Origin: Azospirillaceae bacterium
Lineage (GTDB): Bacteria > Pseudomonadota > Alphaproteobacteria > Azospirillales > Azospirillaceae
Assembly (NCBI GenBank): GCA_028283825.1
Contig: JAPWJW010000001.1
Location: 1,984,001 to 2,048,000 of the forward strand
DNA: 64,000 nucleotides
Direction of reading: 5' to 3'
Shown: positions 8,753 to 17,653 of the stretch, in pieces
How the letters are laid out: each line of letters starts with the position of its first letter
How positions within the stretch are numbered: position 1 is the stretch's first letter
Translations under genes and position numbers: made by a program
Notes under the pieces: model-generated
What the model was told of the DNA's origin: nothing
Seen by the model: only the letters and a program-made list of their open reading frames with translations
Databases searched by the model: none

Positions 8753-11700
8753 CACGCGCCCTCCACAGGGGATTCGGGTTGGGGGGCGTTGCCGTGCTTG
8801 GCCGCGAGATCGCCGCCGAACAGCTTGCGCACCAGGACGTAGAACAGCGGCACCAGGAAGATGGCCAGGACGGTGGCCGAGATGACGCCGCCGACGACGC
8901 CGGTGCCGATGTCGTTCTGGCTGCCGGCGCCGGCACCGGTGGCGACGGCCAGCGGAACGACGCCCGCCACGAAGGCCAGCGAGGTCATCAGGATGGGGCG
9001 CAGGCGCAGCTTGGCCGCCTCGATCGCCGCCTCCACCGTGGGCATGCCCCGCTTTTCGGCGGCCTCGGCGAATTCCACGATCAGGATGGCGTTCTTGGCG
9101 GACAGGCCGATGGTGGTCAGCAAACCCACCTGGAAATAGATGTCGTTGGACAGCCCGCGCAGGGTGGCGGCCGCGACCGCCCCCAGCACGCCCAGCGGAA
9201 TGACCAGCATGACCGACACCGGGATGGACCAGCTTTCATACAGGGCGGCCAGGCAAAGGAAGACCACCAGGATGGAGATGCCGTACAGCATGGGCGCCTG
9301 CCCGCTGGACAGCCGTTCCTGATAGGACAGGCCGGTCCATTCGAAGCTGTTGCCGGCCGGCAGCTGGCCCACCAGCTTTTCCATGGTGTTCATGGCGTCG
9401 CCGGAACTGGTGTCGCCGGCGGCGCCGCCCTGGATTTCCACGGCGGCCAGGCCGTTGTAGCGCTGCAACTGGGGCGAGCCCATTTCCCAGCGCGACTGGG
9501 CGAAGGCGGTGAACGGCGCCATCGTGCCGCTGGTACCCCGCACGTACCAGGCCGACAGGTCCTCCGGCGCGGAACGGTAGGGCATGTCGCCCTGCAAGTA
9601 GACGCGCTTCACGCGGCCACGGTCGATGAAGTCGTTGACGTAGGTGCTGCCCCAGGCGTCGGTCAGCGTGGCGGTGACGTCGCTGACCGACAGGCCCAGC
9701 GCCTGGGCCTTGGCCTGGTCGATGTCGATCTTCAGCTGGGGGGTGTCGTCCAGGCCGTTGGGGCGGACGGCTTGCAGGGTCGGGTCCTTGGCGGCCAGGC
9801 CCAGCAACTGGTTACGGGCGGCCATCAGGCCAGCGTGGCCCTGGGTGCCGTTATCCTGCAACCACATGTCGAAGCCGTTGGACTGGCCCAGCCCCTGGAT
9901 GGACGGGGGGATCAGCGCGAAGACCTGGGCGTCGCGGACGGCCGACAGGTTTTTCATGGCGCGGGCGGCGATGGCCTGGGCCCGCTTTTCCACGCCGGGC
10001 CGATCACTCCAATCCTTCAGCGCCAGGAAGGCCATGCCCGCGTTCTGGCCGGAGCCGGCGAAGCTGAAGCCCGCCACCGTGAACACGGCCTTCACCGTGT
10101 CCTTCTCCTCCTCCATGAAATACTTCTCAAGGGTGCGGGCCACCTGGTCGGTGCGGGCGTAGGTCGCCCCCACCGGCAGGGTGTACTGCACCATGACCGA
10201 TCCCTGGTCCTCATCGGGCAGGAAGCTGGTGGGCAGGCGCACGAATAGCAGCGCCATGGCGCCGACGATGACGGCATAGGCCAGCATGAAGATCACCGGT
10301 CGGCCGATCAGGCCCACCAGGCGGCGGGCATAGCTTTCCTGCCCACGGTCGAAGTTGCGGTTGAACCAGCCGGCCAGGCCCTTGGTATGCTCATGCCCGT
10401 TGGCCTTCAGCAGGCTGGCGCACAGGGCCGGCGACAGGGTCAGCGCCACCACCACCGACAGGGCCATGGCCGAGACGATGGTGATGGAGAACTGGCGGTA
10501 GATGACGCCCACCGACCCGCCGAAGAAGGCCATGGGCAGGAACACCGCCGACAGCACCATGGCGATGCCCACCAGGGCGCCGGTGATCTCCCCCATCGAT
10601 TTGGCGGTGGCGTCGCGGGCCGACAGCTTTTCCTCGCGCATGATGCGCTCGACGTTTTCCACCACGACGATGGCGTCGTCCACCAGCAGGCCGATGGCCA
10701 GCACCATGGCGAACAGGGTCAGGGTGTTGATGGAATATCCCGCCGCCGCCAGCACGCCGAAGGTACCCAGCAGCACCACCGGGACGGCGATGGCGGGGAT
10801 CAGCACGGCGCGCCAGCTTTGCAGGAAGACGAACATCACGATGACCACCAGGATGATGGCCTCGATCAGCGTCTTGATGACCTCATGGATGGACAGCTTC
10901 ACGAAGTCGGTGCTGTCGCGCGGATAGGCGATCTTGTAGCCGGTGGGGAAGCTCTTGGACATGGCCTGCACCTTGGCCTTCACCAGGGCCGCCGCCTTCA
11001 TGGCGTTGGCGCCCGAAGCCAGCTGCAAGGCGATGCCCGAGGCCGGATGCCCGTTCAGGCGGGTGCTGACGCTGTAATCCTCGTCCCCCAGCTCCACCCG
11101 CGCCACGTCGCTGACCCGCACGGTGGACCCGTCGGTCAGCGTCTTGACGACGATGTTGCGGAACTGGTCGGGCGTCTGCAGCCGCGACATGGCGGTGACG
11201 GTGGCGTTCAGCTGCTGTGTGGCGGCGGAGGGCCGCGCGCCGATCTCACCCGCCGTGACCTGAGTGTTCTGTTCCTCGATCGCGGTGGCAACGTCGGACG
11301 GCATCAGGGCGTAGCTGTGCAGCTTGTGCGGATCCAGCCAGATGCGCATGGCGTATTCGGCGCCGAACACCCGGGTGGTGCCGATGCCGTTGATGCGGCT
11401 CAACGGGTCCTGAAGGTTGCTGACCAGCCAGTCCGACACGTCGGCGCTGCTGCTCTTGTCCGTCTCGTCATAGATGGCGACGACCATCAGGAAGTCGGTC
11501 TGCGCCTTGGCGACGGTGACGCCCTGCTGCTGCACCTCGGTCGGCAGGCGGCTGTTGGCCTGCGAGACCTTGTTCTGCACCTGCACCTGGGCCGTGTCGG
11601 GGTCGGTGCCCTGCTCGAACGTGACGCTGATGCTGGCGCTGCCGCTGGAACTGCTGGAGGAGTTGAAATACAGCAGGTGATCCAGGCCGGTCAGCTGTTG

Positions 11701-11901
11701 TTCCAGCACCTGGACGACGCTGCTTTCAACCGCTTCGGCCGAGGCGCCGGGGTATGTGGCGCTGATGGAAACGGACGGCGGCGCGATGTCGGGATATTGC
11801 GACACGGGCAGCGTGTTGATCGCCAGGATGCCGGCCAGCATGATGACGATGGCGATGACCCACGCGAAGATGGGCCGGTCGATGAAATAGCGTGCGAACA
11901 T
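8752..11901 (-). CDS. RND efflux pump, inner-membrane transporter (AcrB/MexB/AdeB family, HAE1)
   Basis: A full-length 1049-residue RND transporter. It begins MFARYFIDRPIFAWVIAI, the standard HAE1 start, and contains the proton-relay aspartate pair in TM4 (GLLVDDAIVVVENVER), the large porter loops, and the motif GTFGVLAAAGYSINTLTLF. The second half repeats the layout (YFQVGLLTTIGLSAKNAILIVEFAE). It exports hydrophobic or amphiphilic compounds using the proton gradient. The adaptor gene ends 6 bp upstream and the channel gene overlaps its stop. Substrate specificity cannot be read from the sequence, though the operon resembles AdeABC with AdeRS more than classical acrAB-tolC. Confidence 0.96.
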   Translation of the reverse strand: MFARYFIDRPIFAWVIAIVIMLAGILAINTLPVSQYPDIAPPSVSISATYPGASAEAVESSVVQVLEQQLTGLDHLLYFNSSSSSSGSASISVTFEQGTDPDTAQVQVQNKVSQANSRLPTEVQQQGVTVAKAQTDFLMVVAIYDETDKSSSADVSDWLVSNLQDPLSRINGIGTTRVFGAEYAMRIWLDPHKLHSYALMPSDVATAIEEQNTQVTAGEIGARPSAATQQLNATVTAMSRLQTPDQFRNIVVKTLTDGSTVRVSDVARVELGDEDYSVSTRLNGHPASGIALQLASGANAMKAAALVKAKVQAMSKSFPTGYKIAYPRDSTDFVKLSIHEVIKTLIEAIILVVIVMFVFLQSWRAVLIPAIAVPVVLLGTFGVLAAAGYSINTLTLFAMVLAIGLLVDDAIVVVENVERIMREEKLSARDATAKSMGEITGALVGIAMVLSAVFLPMAFFGGSVGVIYRQFSITIVSAMALSVVVALTLSPALCASLLKANGHEHTKGLAGWFNRNFDRGQESYARRLVGLIGRPVIFMLAYAVIVGAMALLFVRLPTSFLPDEDQGSVMVQYTLPVGATYARTDQVARTLEKYFMEEEKDTVKAVFTVAGFSFAGSGQNAGMAFLALKDWSDRPGVEKRAQAIAARAMKNLSAVRDAQVFALIPPSIQGLGQSNGFDMWLQDNGTQGHAGLMAARNQLLGLAAKDPTLQAVRPNGLDDTPQLKIDIDQAKAQALGLSVSDVTATLTDAWGSTYVNDFIDRGRVKRVYLQGDMPYRSAPEDLSAWYVRGTSGTMAPFTAFAQSRWEMGSPQLQRYNGLAAVEIQGGAAGDTSSGDAMNTMEKLVGQLPAGNSFEWTGLSYQERLSSGQAPMLYGISILVVFLCLAALYESWSIPVSVMLVIPLGVLGAVAAATLRGLSNDIYFQVGLLTTIGLSAKNAILIVEFAEAAEKRGMPTVEAAIEAAKLRLRPILMTSLAFVAGVVPLAVATGAGAGSQNDIGTGVVGGVISATVLAIFLVPLFYVLVRKLFGGDLAAKHGNAPQPESPVEGA

Positions 11902-11907
11902 GGGCCG

Positions 11908-13119
11908 TTACTTCCCGCCGTTGTTGGTGGCGGGGGCGGCCGGTGCCGCGGCCGTGGCATCCACCGGCGTCACGGTCTGGCCGGCCTTCACCTTCTGCAG
12001 GCCATCCACGATCAGGCGGTCGCCGTCGTTCAGGCCCTTGGTGACCAGCCACTTGTCACCGACGGTGCGGTCCACCGTCAGGTCGCGCTGTTCCACCTTG
12101 TTCTGCGCGTCCAGCACCAGGGCGATGGGCTCACTCTTGGCGTTGCGGGACACGCCCTGCTGCGGCGCCAGGATGGCGGTGGGCAGCACGCCCTCCTCCA
12201 CCGTGGTGCGCACGTACATGCCGGGCAGCAGCATTTCCTGCGGGTTGGGGAACTGGGCGCGCAGGGTGACCGCACCGCTGTCCTCATCCACCGACACCTC
12301 GGCGAACTTCAGCGTGCCGGGCGTGGCGTAGTCGGACCCGTCCTCCAGCGTCAGGCCGACCTGGGCGCTGGCGGCGTTCAGGCCGCCGGCCTGGCGCTGG
12401 CGCTTCAGCTTGGTGGCCTCGACGCTGGCCTGGGTGATGTCGACGTAGATGGGGTCCAGCTGGGTGATGGTGGCCAGTGTGGTGGTCTGGTCGGCCGTGA
12501 CCAGCGCGCCCTCGGTGATGGAGGACCGGCCGATGCGGCCGGAAATGGGGGCGGTGATCCGGGTGTAATCCAGGTTCACCTTGGCGGCCTTCAGGGCGCC
12601 CTTGTCGGTGATGATGGTGGCCAGGCCCTGCTGGTAGGCGGCCTTGGCATCATCGTAATCCTGGCGGCTGACGCCCTCGATCTTCACCAGTTCGGCGTAG
12701 CGGTCGGCCTTGGCCTTCAGGGTGATCAGGTCGGCCTCGGCATTGGCCAGCGTGCCCTGCGCCTGCTCGTACGCCGCCTCATAGGGGGCGGGGTCGATCT
12801 GGTACAGCACCTGGCCCGCCTTCACCATGCTGCCTTCCTCGAACAGGCGCTGCTTGATGATGCCGGTCACCTGGGGCAGCACGGCCGAGACGCGATAGGC
12901 GGTGGTGCGGCCGGCCAGTTCGGTGCGCAGCGGCACGGCCTGCGCGTGCAGGGTGACGATGCCCACCTTCTGCGGCGGCGGTGGCGCCTGCTCCTGCTTC
13001 TTCTCGCAGGCGGCCAGGGCCAGCAGACCCAGCACGGCGGCGCTGGAACGGGACAGGGCCCGGCGGGGCGGCAGGGTCAGCGGCAGGGTGGTCAATCGCT
13101 TCAACATCTCGGTCGTCAT
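11908..13119 (-). CDS. RND efflux periplasmic adaptor (membrane fusion protein, AcrA family)
   Basis: A 403-residue lipoprotein adaptor. The signal ends in the lipobox LALAACEKK; the mature part shows the barrel-sandwich and hairpin pattern of AcrA/MexA: LAGRTTAYRVSAVLPQVTGIIKQRLFEEGSMVKAGQVLYQIDPAPYEAAY, then an alpha hairpin, then TRITAPISGRIGRSSITEGALVTA. The open frame extends further upstream, but the ATG at 13119 directly precedes the signal peptide and has an AGG just before it, so it is preferred. It is the first gene of the five-gene pump and two-component operon and would link the inner-membrane pump to the outer-membrane channel. Confidence 0.94.
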   Translation of the reverse strand: MTTEMLKRLTTLPLTLPPRRALSRSSAAVLGLLALAACEKKQEQAPPPPQKVGIVTLHAQAVPLRTELAGRTTAYRVSAVLPQVTGIIKQRLFEEGSMVKAGQVLYQIDPAPYEAAYEQAQGTLANAEADLITLKAKADRYAELVKIEGVSRQDYDDAKAAYQQGLATIITDKGALKAAKVNLDYTRITAPISGRIGRSSITEGALVTADQTTTLATITQLDPIYVDITQASVEATKLKRQRQAGGLNAASAQVGLTLEDGSDYATPGTLKFAEVSVDEDSGAVTLRAQFPNPQEMLLPGMYVRTTVEEGVLPTAILAPQQGVSRNAKSEPIALVLDAQNKVEQRDLTVDRTVGDKWLVTKGLNDGDRLIVDGLQKVKAGQTVTPVDATAAAPAAPATNNGGK

Positions 13120-13302
13120 CCTGACGGTTTCCGGGCCCCGCTTCCCCCTGCGCCCCCAATGGGCGCGCAGGGAAAAATAGAGAGGGAGCCGATGATTCCG
13201 AGATGGGTTACCGGAGATTTGTTGAGAAAGTGTGGAGAAGCGATCCACGGCGCGTGATTACCCCGTCCGGGGGAACAGGGTTGCCATGCAGGTCGGGAGG
13301 GG

Positions 13303-14475
13303 TTAGCAGGCCGCCGCCACCTTCAGGCCGGCCGCCCGCCGGTCCTGCATCCAGCCGGCCACGGCCAGCAACAGGCCGCCAAGGGCCACGGCCGCACCGG
13401 CCAGGGCCACCACCTCATACCCCAGGCCGCCATCGATCACCATGCCGCCCAGGAAGGCGCCGCCGGCGTTGCCCAGGTTGAAGGCGGCGATGTTGAGGGA
13501 GGCCGCCAGGCTGGGCGCGTCGCCCGCCTTTTCCAGCACCCGCATCTGCAGCGGCGGCACGGTGGCGAAGGCGGCGATGCCCCAGACGAACAGGGTGGCG
13601 ACGGCCGCGATGGGGTTGTGCATGGTGACGGCGAAGCCGGCCATGATCAGGCCCAGCGCCGCCAGGACGCCGACCAGCGTTGGCATCAGGGCCCGGTCGG
13701 CCAGGCGGCCGCCCAGGATGTTGCCCAGGGTCAGACCCAGGCCGAACACCAGCAGGGCGGAGGTGACGGCGGTGGGCGACAGGCCGGCGGCATGTTCCAG
13801 GATGGGGGTGATGTAGGTAAAGACGGCGAAGACGCCGCCGAAGCCCAGCACGGTGGTGCCCAGCGCCACCAGCACCGCCGGCCGCTTCAGCACCGCGATC
13901 TCATCCCCCAGGCTGCCCTGTTCCGTCGTCGCCACCGGCGGCACCAAGGCGGCAACGGCGGCGGCGGCCACCAGGCCCAGGCCGGCCACGGCCCAGAAGG
14001 TGGCCCGCCAGCCGAAATGCTGGCCGATCAGGGTGCCCAGCGGCACGCCCAGGATGTTGGCCAGGGTCAGGCCGGTGAACATCAGCGCGATGGCGCTGGC
14101 CCGCCGTTCCGCCGGCACCAGACTGGCCGCCACCACCGATCCGATGCCGAAGAACGACCCGTGGGTGAAGGAGGCGACGATACGCGCCACCATCAGCACG
14201 GTATAGTTGCCGGCCACCGCCGCCAGGCCGTTGCCCAGGATGAACAGGCCCATCAGGGCGATCAGCAAGGTCTTGCGCGGCACGCGGCCGGTGGTGGCGG
14301 TCAGCAGGGGGGCCCCCACCACCACGCCCAGGGCGTAGCCGGTGATCAGCATGCCCGCCATGGGGATGGACACGCCCAGGTCCAGGGCGACGTCGGGCAG
14401 CAGGCCCATGATGACGAATTCGGTGGTGCCGATGGCAAAGGCTGCGGCCGCCAAAGCGAACAGGGGAAGTGGCAT
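13303..14475 (-). CDS. MFS transporter, DHA1 family (AraJ/YdhP-like exporter)
   Basis: A 390-residue protein with 12 predicted membrane segments. The first helix reads FALAAAAFAIGTTEFVIMGLLPDVALDLGVSIPMAGMLITGYALGVVVGAP, a hallmark of the AraJ/YdhP/Cml group of drug and sugar efflux permeases; the conserved RI/FTHGSFFGIG segment lies in TM4-5. It is divergent from the short-chain dehydrogenase gene at 14703, and a 7-bp inverted repeat lies between them. A related exporter with the same opening motif is encoded at 17976. The substrate is unknown. Confidence 0.9.
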   Translation of the reverse strand: MPLPLFALAAAAFAIGTTEFVIMGLLPDVALDLGVSIPMAGMLITGYALGVVVGAPLLTATTGRVPRKTLLIALMGLFILGNGLAAVAGNYTVLMVARIVASFTHGSFFGIGSVVAASLVPAERRASAIALMFTGLTLANILGVPLGTLIGQHFGWRATFWAVAGLGLVAAAAVAALVPPVATTEQGSLGDEIAVLKRPAVLVALGTTVLGFGGVFAVFTYITPILEHAAGLSPTAVTSALLVFGLGLTLGNILGGRLADRALMPTLVGVLAALGLIMAGFAVTMHNPIAAVATLFVWGIAAFATVPPLQMRVLEKAGDAPSLAASLNIAAFNLGNAGGAFLGGMVIDGGLGYEVVALAGAAVALGGLLLAVAGWMQDRRAAGLKVAAAC

Positions 14476-14528
14476 GATGACTACTCCGGGCGATGCCTTC
14501 CGCCTGGGCCCGATATAGGGGCTGGCGG

Positions 14529-14549
14529 GATTGGTTCATGCCACCAATC
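14529..14549. promoter_or_regulatory. Inverted repeat, candidate operator between MFS and SDR genes
   Basis: GATTGGT and ACCAATC form perfect 7-bp arms separated by 7 nt. The site lies 54 bp upstream of the MFS start and about 150 bp upstream of the SDR start. Spacing and symmetry fit a dimeric repressor such as a MarR/HxlR/TetR type, but no such regulator gene is adjacent. Confidence 0.35.
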
Positions 14550-14702
14550 TTGTTGTTTCCGCACGCGCGAAAAAGCGGCCTGTCGCAGACACACTCTTCA
14601 CGATTTGGAAAGAGTACCTTGGCATCAGCAGCCATTCTTCGCGACCCCGCCGAATGCTAAACCGAAGCCCATGATCGCGCTTGGTAAAAAGGACGCCCGG
14701 AA

Positions 14703-15428
14703 ATGTTCGACCTGACTGACAAGCATGTGCTGGTGATCGGCGGCACCTCGGGCATCGGCCTGGCCACCGCCCAGGCGGCCGCCACGCTGGGCGCCCGGGT
14801 CACGGTGGCCTCGCGCAACGCCGACCGTGTCGTGGCGGTGGCGGCGGACATTGGCCGGGGTACGGAAGGCCGGCCGCTGGACATCCTGGACGACGGCGCC
14901 GTCGCCGCCTTCTTCCAGGCGGGCCGCACCTATGACCATATCGTGGTGTCCGCCGCCCGCACCAGCCGGGGCCCGGTGGCGGAGATGCCGCTGGCCGACG
15001 CCTACGCCTCATTGAACTCAAAGTTCTGGGGCGCGTATCGCGTGGCCCGCGCCGCCGCAATGGCCGACGCCATCAACCCCGGCGGGTCGCTGACCCTGGT
15101 CTCGGGCTATCTCGCCATCCGGCCCAAGAAGGGGGCGGCGCTGCAGGCGGCCATCAACGCCGCACTGGAGGCGCTGGCCAAGGGCCTGGCGCTGGAACTG
15201 GCGCCGGTGCGGGTCAACGCCGTCTCCCCCGGCTTCGTCGACACGCCCCTGTGGGGCGACGCCCCGGCGGAGGAGAAGGCCGCCCGCCTGGCGGCCGTGG
15301 CCAAGGGCCTGCCCGCCGGTCTGGCCGGCCAGGGCGACCACATCGCGACGCAGATCATCGCCGGCATGGTGAACCCCTACCTCAGCGGCAGCGTCACCTA
15401 TGTCGACGGCGGCGGCGCCCTGGTCTGA
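14703..15428 (+). CDS. Atypical short-chain dehydrogenase/reductase lacking the YxxxK active site
   Basis: A 241-residue SDR-fold protein. The NAD(P)-binding motif GGTSGIGLA lies near residue 13, and the serine region (LTLVSGYLA) and the VRVNAVSPGFVDTPLW block are present. At the position where the catalytic YxxxK should follow, 13 residues after the serine, the sequence reads LQAAIN, so both tyrosine and lysine are missing. Family knowledge: a few SDRs of the Lin1944-like type also lack the usual tetrad. It may bind a nucleotide without classical catalysis, or use other residues. It is followed 38 bp later by a second SDR with an intact active site and appears cotranscribed with it. Confidence 0.85.
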   Translation: MFDLTDKHVLVIGGTSGIGLATAQAAATLGARVTVASRNADRVVAVAADIGRGTEGRPLDILDDGAVAAFFQAGRTYDHIVVSAARTSRGPVAEMPLADAYASLNSKFWGAYRVARAAAMADAINPGGSLTLVSGYLAIRPKKGAALQAAINAALEALAKGLALELAPVRVNAVSPGFVDTPLWGDAPAEEKAARLAAVAKGLPAGLAGQGDHIATQIIAGMVNPYLSGSVTYVDGGGALV

Positions 15429-15466
15429 GCCCGCCATCAATTCCCATAAATCAGGAGAAAACCATC

Positions 15467-16258
15467 ATGAAAATCGACGTCAGCGGCCAGACGGCCATCG
15501 TCACCGGCTCCACCGCCGGCATCGGCTTCGGCATCGCGCTGGGCCTGGCCCAAGCGGGGGCCGCCGTGGTGCTGAACGGCCGCAGCCAGGCCACCGTCAC
15601 GGCGGCGGTGGCCAAGCTCAGCGACCTGGTGCCGGGCGCCGACATCCGCGGCGTCCCCGCCGACCTCAGCACGGCGGAAGGCTGCGCCACCCTGGTGGCG
15701 GTGGTGCCCGACGCAGACATCCTGGTCAACAACACCGGCATCTTCGAGCCCAAGGGCTTCTTCGACATCCCGGATGAGGACTGGACCCGCTTCTTCGATG
15801 TCAACGTCATGTCCGGCGTGCGCCTGTCCCGCGCCTACCTCAAGGGCATGCTGGAGCGCAACCGCGGCCGCATCATCTTCATCGCCTCGGAATCCGGCCT
15901 GAACATCCCGGTGGAGATGATCCACTACGGCTTCAGCAAGACGGCCCAGCTGGCGGTGTCGCGCGGCCTGGCCAAGCTGACCCAAGGGACCAACGTCACG
16001 GTCAACGCCGTCCTGCCCGGCCCCACCCTGTCGGACGGGGTGGAGACGATGCTGAAGGACGCCATCACCGAGGGCAAGACGGCCGAGGAAGCGGGGGCGG
16101 AGTTCGTGAAGGCCCACCGCCCGACCTCGCTGATCCAGCGCCTGGCCCGGGTGGAGGAGGTGGCGAACATGGTGGTCTACGCCTGTTCCCCCCTGGCATC
16201 CGCCACCAATGGTGCCGCCCTGCGCGTCGACGGCGGCGTGGTGGACTTCATCGCCTGA
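15467..16258 (+). CDS. Short-chain dehydrogenase/reductase (classical SDR)
   Basis: A 263-residue oxidoreductase with the cofactor motif TGSTAGIG near residue 14, the NNTG motif (LVNNTGIF), the catalytic serine in FIASESG and YGFSK as the YxxxK. The C-terminal DGGVVDFIA end is typical. The open frame extends upstream, but the ATG at 15467 follows the purine-rich stretch AGGAGAAAACC and aligns with the normal N-terminus. It follows the atypical SDR by 38 bp and precedes an exported hydrolase by 33 bp, suggesting a three-gene unit. The substrate is unknown; it probably acts on an alcohol or ketone in the cytoplasm. Confidence 0.9.
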   Translation: MKIDVSGQTAIVTGSTAGIGFGIALGLAQAGAAVVLNGRSQATVTAAVAKLSDLVPGADIRGVPADLSTAEGCATLVAVVPDADILVNNTGIFEPKGFFDIPDEDWTRFFDVNVMSGVRLSRAYLKGMLERNRGRIIFIASESGLNIPVEMIHYGFSKTAQLAVSRGLAKLTQGTNVTVNAVLPGPTLSDGVETMLKDAITEGKTAEEAGAEFVKAHRPTSLIQRLARVEEVANMVVYACSPLASATNGAALRVDGGVVDFIA

Positions 16259-16291
16259 CCTGTCGACGTTGAGAGAAGGGCCATCCCGACC

Positions 16292-17308
16292 ATGCGCTTG
16301 ATGACCACCGCCGCCCTGTTGTCCACCCTGGTGCTGACACCCCTGGCGACGAAAGCCGCCACCGTCCCGCCGGCGGCGGTGGAACCCATCGGCATCGCGC
16401 TGGAGGGATGGCCCTATCCCTTCCCGGTCGGCTATTACGAGTTCACGGTGGAGGGCCAGGTCCTGCGCCAGGCCTATATGGACGTGGCCCCCACCGGGAA
16501 ACCCAACGGCCGCGTGGCCCTGCTGCTGCATGGCCGCAATTTCCCGGCCAGCTATTGGGAAAAAACCATCCGCGCCTTCGCCGCCGACGGCTATCGCGTC
16601 ATCGCCACCGACCAGATCGGCTTCGGCAAGTCGTCCAAGCCCGACCTGCCCTACAGTTTCGATTTCTTCGCCGCCAACACCGCCGCCCTGCTGGACAGCC
16701 TGGGCGTCAAACAGATTGACTTGGTGGGCCATTCCATCGGCGGCATGCTGGCCGCCCGCTTCACCCGCACGTATCCGGAGCGGGTGCGCCGCCTGGTGCT
16801 GGAAGCACCCATCGGGCTGGAGGATTACCGCATGACGGTGCCGCCGGTGACCGACGCCTTCCTCTATGATCGCGAGTACGGCCTGACGGCCGACGCCTAC
16901 CGCGACTTCCTGAAGAACAGCTATTCCATCTCCGTGCCCGTGGCGGAGATCGAGCCCTTCGTGACCATCCGCGAACGGCAAAAGGCCAGCGGCGAATATC
17001 CGCGCTGGGTGAAGTCCTTCATCAAGTCCTACCAGATGATCCACGACCAGCCGGTGGTGCACGAATACCCACTGATCAAAACACCCACCCTGTTCATCAT
17101 GGGATCGGCCGACCACAACGCGCCCGGCAAACCCTACACCACCAAGGAACTGGGTGCCGGCATGGGCCGCAACGCCGATAACGCCAAGGCCATCGCCGCA
17201 TCCATGCCGGACGCGCAGGTGGTGGTGTTCGACGGCGTCGGCCATTTGCCGCATTTCGAGCGGCCGGACGATTTCAACCAGGCGGCGCTGGGTTTCTTCG
17301 ACCGCTGA
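16292..17308 (+). CDS. Exported alpha/beta hydrolase
   Basis: A 338-residue serine hydrolase with an N-terminal signal peptide (MRLMTTAALLSTLVLTPLATKAA), so it probably acts in the periplasm. The nucleophile elbow is GHSIGG, the acid is probably the aspartate in FIMGSADHNAP, and the base is the histidine in GVGHLPHFE. The HGRNFPASYWEKTI segment forms the oxyanion hole. The arrangement resembles epoxide hydrolase or haloperoxidase-like esterases; the specific substrate is not evident. It is the third gene of the unit starting at 14703. Its stop codon directly abuts the end of the convergent gene at 17309. Confidence 0.88.
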   Translation: MRLMTTAALLSTLVLTPLATKAATVPPAAVEPIGIALEGWPYPFPVGYYEFTVEGQVLRQAYMDVAPTGKPNGRVALLLHGRNFPASYWEKTIRAFAADGYRVIATDQIGFGKSSKPDLPYSFDFFAANTAALLDSLGVKQIDLVGHSIGGMLAARFTRTYPERVRRLVLEAPIGLEDYRMTVPPVTDAFLYDREYGLTADAYRDFLKNSYSISVPVAEIEPFVTIRERQKASGEYPRWVKSFIKSYQMIHDQPVVHEYPLIKTPTLFIMGSADHNAPGKPYTTKELGAGMGRNADNAKAIAASMPDAQVVVFDGVGHLPHFERPDDFNQAALGFFDR

Positions 17309-17653
17309 TCACAGATCGTCGTAGATATTGCCCTCGCCCTTTTGCGGGGCCGGCGCCTGCCGGGCCTTTTCCGCCTGCTGGCGCGCCTCCGCCCGCACGG
17401 CGGCCAGCGGCCGGTCATCGACCAGCGCGTCATCGACATCCGGGCCCGGATCGCTTTCAGGCTTCACGCCGGCGTTGCGCAGCCATTCCCCGCACCAGTC
17501 GGTGGACATGGTGGTGGGGAAGACGCCGGCCGGCGCGCGGTCCGTCACCACCGGCGGATAGCGCCGGCACTGCCCCTTGGGGCCCCGTTCGCGCACGCCG
17601 CCGCCCAGCCAATGGCGGCAGGTATAGCAAATATCGGAACGGCGGACGGCCAT
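17309..17653 (-). CDS. Small cysteine-rich hypothetical protein
   Basis: About 114 residues when started at the ATG at 17653; a GTG at 17686 would add 11 residues. The N-terminal half holds DICYTCRHW, then a third cysteine (GQCRRYPP) and a fourth (TDWCGEW), a spacing that could bind one zinc or iron ion. The C-terminal half is charged and rich in Ala, Glu and Lys/Arg, ending in NIYDDL, and is probably disordered or helical. No signal peptide is present. I do not recognise a named family. It lies between two genes on the opposite strand and seems to be a stand-alone unit. Confidence 0.65.
   Translation of the reverse strand: MAVRRSDICYTCRHWLGGGVRERGPKGQCRRYPPVVTDRAPAGVFPTTMSTDWCGEWLRNAGVKPESDPGPDVDDALVDDRPLAAVRAEARQQAEKARQAPAPQKGEGNIYDDL

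Noticed and set aside
10387-13257. 956-codon plus-strand open frame over the RND pump and adaptor genes
   Set aside because: It is opposite to two clearly conserved genes and reads as Gln/His/Gly-rich shadow sequence.
15437-17254. 605-codon minus-strand open frame opposite the second SDR and the hydrolase
   Set aside because: Both genes on the plus strand have complete catalytic motifs; this frame is low-complexity antisense.
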